A stretch of 64,000 nucleotides of DNA, from positions 208,501 to 272,500 of the forward strand of contig JAMPIV010000595.1 in NCBI GenBank assembly GCA_024509875.1. Reading direction: 5' to 3'. The stretch is from Oreohelix idahoensis. Taxonomy: Eukaryota; Mollusca; Gastropoda; Stylommatophora; Oreohelicidae. Each line of letters opens with the position of its first letter. The stretch's first letter is position 1. Made by a program: the position numbers and the translations under genes. The notes under the pieces are model-generated. The model was not told where the DNA came from and did no database searches. It worked only from the letters and a program-made list of their open reading frames with translations. Below are positions 57,173 through 64,000 of the stretch, piece by piece.

Positions 57173-58658
57173 ATATTAATAATTATAACCTGAGATTTCG
57201 CCTCGAGTATTAGCGGGCGTACGAAAAAAAACAAACTCAAATATTTGTATACTATTTAAAAATATATGCCCCTGTGGCAACTTAGATTACAGAATAAAAG
57301 TAGGAAGAAAATATTATTCTTTCCTTGATGTTTTTCCCCTCGAAAATCATGCAACTTAAAACAAGCTGAACAGTAAAGAAGTTAGGCTCTTTTTAATGTA
57401 AAGTCAGTCAAGCCAATACAAATCTCACGTTTCAAAAACATATTTTTAATGACTGAAAATTGAGACTGTTCAGTGTTTCAAAATTCATGCACTTGTCAAT
57501 CAGTTTTCTTTTATTTGTGCTTATTCGACGTCAGGTAAGATTATAACAAGTTGAAGGGAAATATTTCGTCGGGAAACAGACTGTAGAAAAATGTAATGTT
57601 TATACAAAAAAGTAGGCATAGAGCTCTTTTATGCTGAAGAAAAATAATATTCTAACCATAGCGTTTATAAAGTCAAATCATTAAGCAGGCGTAATATACA
57701 CCGCCCGTGAAAATGTTTATTTTCATTACAAAAATATTAAAAAAGACCAAAAAATTTTTAACCACTGTATTTTAATTAATAGTGACACTGATAGCAAAGA
57801 TTTGGTAAGGATATACTATTTATCTTCTATTTTTCAGTATGGAAACTAAATGATTGCCAATAAATAGTGCATTCTTGCTCAGTCAGAATATATATATACA
57901 CACATATATAAATAACAGGCCAGACAGTTTTTAGCTGAAGCACATGCCCATACTTTCAAAATAAACAGAACCAGAAATGGTAGATGATTCACGAAAAAAT
58001 GCACCGATAGGTATGAGATGAGCTAATACAGTTTAAAATTTGAATTAAATGAGACAAAAAATACATAACATATATAGGATTTTTCTGTTTACTCCCTCAT
58101 AAAAATCTAAGAGGAGGTAATTTCAGGAAAACGACCCATTGCCGAGACATGGAACTCAGCATTAATTAGAAAAACAATCAAAATAAGATCTTGCTTGCAG
58201 AAAAACATCCAATTAAATACACACAAGGGTAACGAGTATTTAAGATTATGTTATATAAAAAACTTTTTTTTTTTGCGGAGAATATAGGAATAATTTTGAA
58301 AGGTCTTCATTTTTATTAAAACTGATACGTTAATCTTAAACTAACCTTTCGTTCCATCATTTTACATTGGCACTGAGAAAACTGATTTATGTTGGAATTA
58401 TGCCAATTCTTTGTGAAAGGTGACGGCTGAAGCATAAAATCTGCACTTGCTCCATAAATTATTGCTCTATATTTTTCATTTTGCCCACTGAGCAATAATA
58501 AATTATTTAAATCTTGAAGCAAATTTTGTATTAAAAAAAGATTACCTGAAAACACTGTATATATGAGGTCACTAGGTTATTTCCATATCTCAGGTCATTA
58601 CGTTATTTCTGTATCTGAGGTCATCAGGTTATCTGTATATGGGAGTTTAATAGGTCAT

Positions 58659-58693
<35 letters not shown>

Positions 58694-58839
58694 ATACAGA
58701 GTGTGTAAATTAATGTTCGCGGTTAAGCTAAACTCGTATTTTAAACTCACTAGATCGTCTGGCCTGCTCAGATGTAACTTTCGAGTTTAGAGCTTTACAA
58801 CGGGGTCCATCCTTTATCGTGAATAATATAAGATGGTAG
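57173..58839. other. Region with no recognised gene
   Basis: AT-rich unassigned sequence with an A28-A30 run at about 58662-58691. Confidence 0.5.
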
Positions 58840-59080
58840 TTCTTCGTGTCAGTGACCTCCTGACTCCTTCTGTCAATGGAACACGTGTCTCTTAATCTGA
58901 GGAGACAAAGACAGAAAGGATAAATGCTTCTCAGCTATGTCGTAAGAGGCGACTAAAATGAGGTTGTGCTTGGACCTGGCAACCTCATCATATAAAACAA
59001 ATAGCTACAGAAACCACTGCTGTAAGAGCACGTGAATACTTGGGTGCGGGCTTCCTGGCAGGAGCGAAAATGAATGATGA
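58840..59080 (+). repeat. Dispersed repeat with GAGGCGACTAAAATGAGG motif
   Basis: Similar to the reverse complement of 62880-63140 (GGCGACTAATGTGAGGTTGTG there). Part of it (CTGGCAACCTCATCATATA) also recurs at about 61208. Non-coding, family unknown. Confidence 0.65.
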
Positions 59081-60039
59081 TGATAAATGCATTTCTGCTA
59101 TCAAATAACATGGGATTAAAGCTGTATAAAAAGACAAGTTTTTTTTTTAAACATCCATAAATTTCTGAAGAAAAAAAAACATACAACGCAAAAGTTATAG
59201 AAAACACAAATTTGAATTACATTTATACTATAAATTATAATATTTTGAAACTATAGCGAGTAAGTTACCCGCCAAAACAGTTGGGGGGGGGGGGGGGGGG
59301 AATAATTACGTTGTCCTTTTTCTTCTGCGTATCGTCATGACGGCACTAATTCCCCTGTGGCCATTGATCTGGAGGCATTGGTTATTAAGCTATTGAGGAA
59401 CGCGCCAAAATGGCTTGAGGAGAAGTGAAAAAAAGCCAATTACTAATTAATTAACAGCTGCGTTATCATAACATGTTTTGTAAATATACGGATACTTTTA
59501 TTTTAAATCTTACTTAAGGGAGTATCGACTTGAGCGACTAAATCGGCGAAAACGTTGCACATTCAATAATCTGTTTGTATATATTATTTAAGACGACTGG
59601 AGGATTCGTCACACGGATATTAGTGTTTCCTGCTTATCTTCATTTGATACCTTACTCACCCACATATATCTCATTCATCTAGGCTTATCGTCGCGTTGTC
59701 ACTTTCACCAATATGCTTTCCAGCTGTAAGTTTGTATATAAATCATTTCTTTTTACCACATTCTATCGGATTTTTTAAAAATCCTTCAACCATTCATGTG
59801 GAGAGATCAAATTGTCCTGCAAATCTCTCTCTCCTGCTCAGTCAGCATACAATCATTAAAAAAGATCAACTCCTGATGTCAGATACTTCACTGTTTTAAA
59901 AATTTATGTAAATTCTAATATCGGAAGACAGACTGAACACTCTAAGAGAGTGACGAAGCTTCAAGTAATATGTTCATGTAAAGTTATGTCCTCCATTATG
60001 CTAGTGGCAATACCTCTCAATAACCAGACAAATGCTGGT
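59081..60039. other. Region with no recognised gene
   Basis: Unassigned; contains G18 at 59283-59300. Confidence 0.5.
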
Positions 60040-60975
60040 GGAACAGGAAATAACTAGGAGACTGTGGCAATAGATTGGACACACATGAGAAAACCTTGTG
60101 ATAGCATTACCGGACAGTTAGTCTTTGTCACAAGATGGAATTTGGGGCGACCTCTTTCCTATCTCTCTTTCACTACGGCAGTAATCAGTTACAGTATTGC
60201 ACTGATTTTATTGCGATTTTTTCGAGCCGCACCCTTTTCTTTCTCTGACCACTGTAGCAGATATTTTGTATTTTCCTTCTTACACTCCTCTCAGAGATAA
60301 GTCATCACGTCTGTTTGTTACCCGTCCCATCCCTAAACATTTGCAGTAGAGGCTGAGATAATATTATCGACAACCGTGTTGGTTAATATCGGCAGCAGCC
60401 GACATCAGACATCAGCTTAACACTAAATCGCCCAGCGAATGTGTTTAATTGCTGATAAGGCCAGACTGCGCTCGTCGCCAAGTTGATAATACGGGATGAC
60501 ACATTTTGGACAGACAGGACTGACAAGATTACGTTCGATAAAGTAATAAGATGTGTAATCTTACACACATTGCTGAGAGAGTTTACCGATGTGTTTGTAA
60601 GTTGGTACACAAGGCTCGGGGGTTTGATTGCCATATATGGGAAAGGTGACCTTTGCATCACGCGCAAAATTATTCCATGTCAGAATATTTTGAAATTATA
60701 CCACCCAACATTTACGTTTAAAAATGATTGGAGATTTTGCTTAGCTTCATAACAAACAGATGCGGGGGAGGACAATGAATATAACCTGACGCTTTTCAAG
60801 TCTAACTTCACTGTGAGATTCACGCTTGCCAAGACAAAACCAAACCCTGCCAGAGTGAAGCCTAGAATTCAGATTCCCATTGATCAGACCGGACTTTGTG
60901 GAGAAATCTTGAAGGACTTACATAGCCCAGGAAAACCATTTTAATAAGGAAGACTGGGGAAACTGAAACACACGG
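60040..60975 (+). repeat. Dispersed repeat, copy 2 (copy 1 at 14.69-15.56 kb)
   Basis: Colinear with 14690-15560. The start again shows an RTE-type C-terminus (IGHT, RKPCDSITGQ), here with stops. The end shared with copy 1 is CATTTTAATAAGGAA, then GGGGAAACTGAAACAC or similar. Confidence 0.8.
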
Positions 60976-62284
60976 AGTCATAGAGGGAATTATTTTATAA
61001 AAGTAACGACCCCAAGAACAAGTGTAAGAGGGCTAATCAAGTGCCTTAACTTCATTCATCAGGGCTAAAAGGCTGTGAGCCAGGATTGGCGTAAGTTGTC
61101 ATTTTACATTCTGCATTTTCCATTACTAACATGTGAACTAATATGTATATATTGCCATGTAAATATTAATATGTGAAAATCGCTAGTGGATGTCCAAGTC
61201 ATTTGAGGCTGGCAACCTCATCATATAGAATGATGATTTAATGAACCACCACTGCAAGGACTGGTGACTTCTTTATCGCTAGTCTCTTAAAGAGAGCTAA
61301 AAGCATAAATGTCCCAGGTTTCATATGGAGCAGGGAGGTAAAGATGAATGAAATGATGTACATTCTAAGTATAATACAGTTTTAAACCAGTGTAAATGTC
61401 TATATAAACATATTCACTTTAAAGGTAATGAAAGTTATAACTTTTCAATCAGTGTAAATGTAAATGAAAACAGATTCAGTTTATATTGTGAACACTTTTA
61501 AAACAGTGGAGATGTAAATGTATACATATTCTATCTGTACTATTAACCTTTTTCATTTAAATGTAAAATAAGGATAAAGCTATTCAATTTAAATGTAAAT
61601 AAAGTTTATCTCCAGGGATTAAGTTTAATTCTCATCTGAGATAGATGGGATGGTAAAATAGGAGAAAGGGGACACATAAGTATGTGTCGGGAAAAGCAAT
61701 ACTCAGGAGAGCGTTTCGTTTCTATTCTTTTACCATAGTTGTTGGTGGTGGTACCAGTGAAGGTACTAATCTCTGGAACAAAGTGAGGGTAGAAGTGGTC
61801 TGACGTAGAAATGCGGGATCAGCTTTGCAGTTAATCCTTGATTGTTCTGGGCAGGTGCTGCTCCTGTAAGCTTAACCAGAGACGTGAGAACTCCAGTGAC
61901 CTATCTGCACAGAACCATCAGCGGGAGCAGAAACTACTATTGGCAGCGAAGTGAAACCGATAAGCTGCCAAAGTGAACTTTTTTTCATAAAATTTACTAT
62001 CATTCAATGATGAACATTTTCTTTTAAACTATTGAATTATTTTAACCCTTGTTAAAATTAAATGAGAATTAACGTGCTCAGCCAATGCAGCATTGTTTTC
62101 GCTTTTCTGAATATCTAGTGAATACTACCTTGGGATAGAAGCGTCATTACACTTTTATCTACATCTCTGCCAAGAGTAATCTTGTGCGAATGTAGACACC
62201 TTTGACGACCCACTTTAGATACTCTTGAGTTTTGGCCACTGTTGGACCACTACTGCAAAGCAGGGGAGGCATTACCGTCACAAT
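60976..62284. other. No gene; small dispersed and degenerate tandem repeats
   Basis: About 61200-61350 shares CTGGCAACCTCATCATATA and ACCACYRCTG with 58975-59010. About 61375-61610 shows three decayed units of about 75-80 bp around CAGTGTAAATGTAAATG. Confidence 0.5.
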
Positions 62285-62480
62285 ATTCTAAAATCTTCAG
62301 TGTAGGAAGAGCAGAGGTGAACTGGAAAACGCACGGAGAAGAGAGCTGGAGCCATTAATTAAAATATTAAGGAGGACATGGGACGACTGTTTGAGATGAC
62401 AGCACGCGGCAGAAGGACTTGGTATTTGTTTGTGGAAGGTCTATGCTCCTTAGGAATTTGAAGGGTAATGAATGATTTGA
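62285..62480 (+). pseudogene. RTE-type LINE tail, old copy
   Basis: Translation in pieces resembles the tail at 63440-63630: a GR then KTHGEESW segment, AEGLGICLWKVYAP and so on, in shifting frames. This is the RTE C-terminal pattern (GRPKTTWRRE, then LARMAQDR, then GLCS). Heavily decayed. Confidence 0.6.
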
Positions 62481-62709
62481 AATGTACCCCAGCTTCTCCA
62501 CACTCAAAACATGGTTGCCGGGGAATCCCTTTAGGGAGGGATGGTGAACTTTTTTGACAGCGCGTGCCATTATTGGCAATGATCTTCTAAACATTCCTTT
62601 CTGCATTGAGCGCCAACTTGGGAAGGCGCCGTAATTAATTTAAAAAAAAAAAAATGCAATCATAACAATTTTAAAAGAACAAGAAAATTGAAACAGAACA
62701 AATAAAAAA

Positions 62710-62862
62710 AAAATTTCCATCATCATCATCGTCAAAATCATCATTATCATCATCGTCACCACCAAAACCACCATCATTATCATCATCATCAAAATCATTA
62801 TCATCGTCATCATCATCATCACCACCATCATCATCATCACCACCACCACCATCATCATTTTC
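62710..62862 (+). repeat. CAT/ATC imperfect microsatellite
   Basis: An ATC-rich tract of about 150 bp with interruptions; the Asp-rich and Met-rich frames on the minus strand are by-products. Confidence 0.9.
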
Positions 62863-62879
62863 TTCCGCTCTCCCTACGG

Positions 62880-63140
62880 AGCATGGAACCATCATTACAG
62901 TTGGTCCCATTACAGTAAGCCAGCATCAATCTCTCACATGTTCTTGCAGCAGTGGTTTATATGGCAATTTGTTTTACATAATGATGTTTCCAGCACCATA
63001 CACAACCTCACATTAGTCGCCTTGTACGACATGCCTGATAGTTCAGTAGATCTATTGTTTGCTTCTTCAGAGTTCCCGGGATCTACACAGAGCCAAACAG
63101 TATTTGCTGACATGAAACTGATAGTTTTCCTATACGCCCA
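62880..63140 (-). repeat. Dispersed repeat, reverse copy of 58.84-59.08 kb
   Basis: Minus-strand similarity to 58840-59080 around GGCGACTAATGTGAGGTTGTG. Confidence 0.55.
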
Positions 63141-63439
63141 TATTATTATTCTTAATAATATACATTGAGCGCCCATCTGTAATTCTGCATGAATAAAGAA
63201 AAAAAAGTTAAAAACGTAAGTGAATTATTATTTTTGTTGTTGTTGTTGTAACATGCTACAATGAACACCACTTACGGAAATGACAGTGTCCAATATTTTC
63301 TTCTTCTTATGTGAACAATTTACGTACGTATATTCCGTAGCTTGATGTAGTTATATGTATTTATAACGAAGTTATATGTAGTTTTAAGATCACTAGTGTG
63401 GAAATGATGACAAGAACCAGACAAGCGTATTACAAGGCA

Positions 63440-63630
63440 GGGCTTGTTCAGGAATCCCCAGGGTAAATGAGGTAGAGGAAGATCGAAGACCACACGGAGA
63501 AGAGAACTGCAGACAGAGGTAAAGGGGATGAAGAAGGCAGGGAAAGACCTTGCACGGATGGCACGTGACAGGAAAAACTTTGCATAAACGTCTTAAAGGC
63601 TTAAGCTCCTTGGGCAGTTGAAATGTGATG
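63440..63630 (+). pseudogene. RTE-type LINE 3' end
   Basis: Translation reads NPQGK, stop, GRGRSKTTRRRELQTEVKG, then KDLARMARDRKNFA, then a stop, with LLGQL near the end. This is the RTE reverse transcriptase C-terminus (WNPQGK, GRPKTTWRRE, LARMAQDR). It runs straight into the ATG microsatellite, as RTE elements typically end in a short tandem repeat. Confidence 0.8.
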
Positions 63631-64000
63631 ATGATGATGATTGATGATGATGATTGATGATGATGATGGTGATGATTGATGATGGTGATTGATGATGATT
63701 GATGATGATGATGGTAACGATGATTGATGATGATGATTGATGATGATGATTGATTGATGATGATGATGATGATTGAAGATGATGATGATTGATGATGATG
63801 ATGATTGATGGTGATGATTGATGATGATGATGATGATTGATGATGATGATGATGATTGATGATGATGAGTGATGATGATGATGATTAATGATGATGATGA
63901 TTGATGATGATGATTGATGATGATGATGATGATTTATGATGATGATGATGATGATGATTTATGATGATGATTGATGATGATGATTGATGATGATGATGAT
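63629..64000 (+). repeat. GATGAT/TGATTGATG microsatellite
   Basis: About 370 bp of mixed GAT and GATT units reaching the window end, starting at the RTE tail. Confidence 0.95.

Noticed and set aside
62640..62910. Asp-rich and Met-rich small proteins
   Set aside because: Translation of the ATC microsatellite in different frames.
58840..64000. Host gene exons
   Set aside because: All coding-like pieces match LINE tails or repeats; no spliced gene structure could be supported.

Overview
This is a eukaryotic, metazoan window, AT-rich and almost entirely made of transposable elements and tandem repeats. I recognise no host gene. The mix (a Gmr1-like and other Ty3/Gypsy elements, an I/Nimb-like LINE, RTE tails, Tc1/mariner, hAT, several tRNA-derived SINE families) fits an invertebrate, perhaps a marine or lophotrochozoan animal, but nothing here fixes the species. 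LAYOUT. 1-6.86 kb: a Gmr1-like LTR retrotransposon whose integrase lies upstream of reverse transcriptase; the window starts inside its 5' LTR. It is inserted in the RT region of a second LTR retrotransposon (6.86-~9.8 kb). 9.8-12.2 kb: RTE scrap, hAT element, and a 45-bp minisatellite holding two LINE RNase H tails. 12.2-18.2 kb: little sequence with a call, a dispersed repeat (second copy at 60 kb), a 63-bp minisatellite and a polypyrimidine tract. 18.2-23.6 kb: a SINE, then a nearly complete but frameshifted LINE with APE, RT and RNase H. 24.8-25.8 kb: truncated Tc1/mariner. 26.0-29.1 kb: an LTR of a third Gypsy family and a divergent Gmr1-like solo LTR. 29.3-37.7 kb: a young non-autonomous LTR element in the arrangement LTR-internal-LTR-internal-LTR, encoding only a proline-rich repeat protein. 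38.5-43.8 kb: Gypsy remnants, a SINE whose empty site is preserved at 26.38 kb, a 32-bp minisatellite, two more SINEs, a LINE tail and a hAT MITE. 44.2-56.6 kb: a complete, young 12.4-kb Gypsy element on the minus strand with identified LTRs, 4-bp target duplication and tRNA-His-like primer site. 56.6-64 kb: a SINE, dispersed repeats, RTE tails and ATG-rich microsatellites. HOW THE PIECES RELATE. The 44-56 kb element looks autonomous in domain content, and the 29-37 kb element looks like its non-coding-competent partner: both have a primer site of the same type exactly 10 nt from the LTR, the same LTR end (CCGGCCACA), a shared protein terminus, and a hairpin 15-19 nt from the 3' LTR. A third family at 26.5 kb has the same hairpin with compensating stem changes. 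That covarying hairpin is the most interesting signal I found. Many frameshifts in otherwise young elements fall in homopolymers, so assembly error must be excluded before calling the elements dead.
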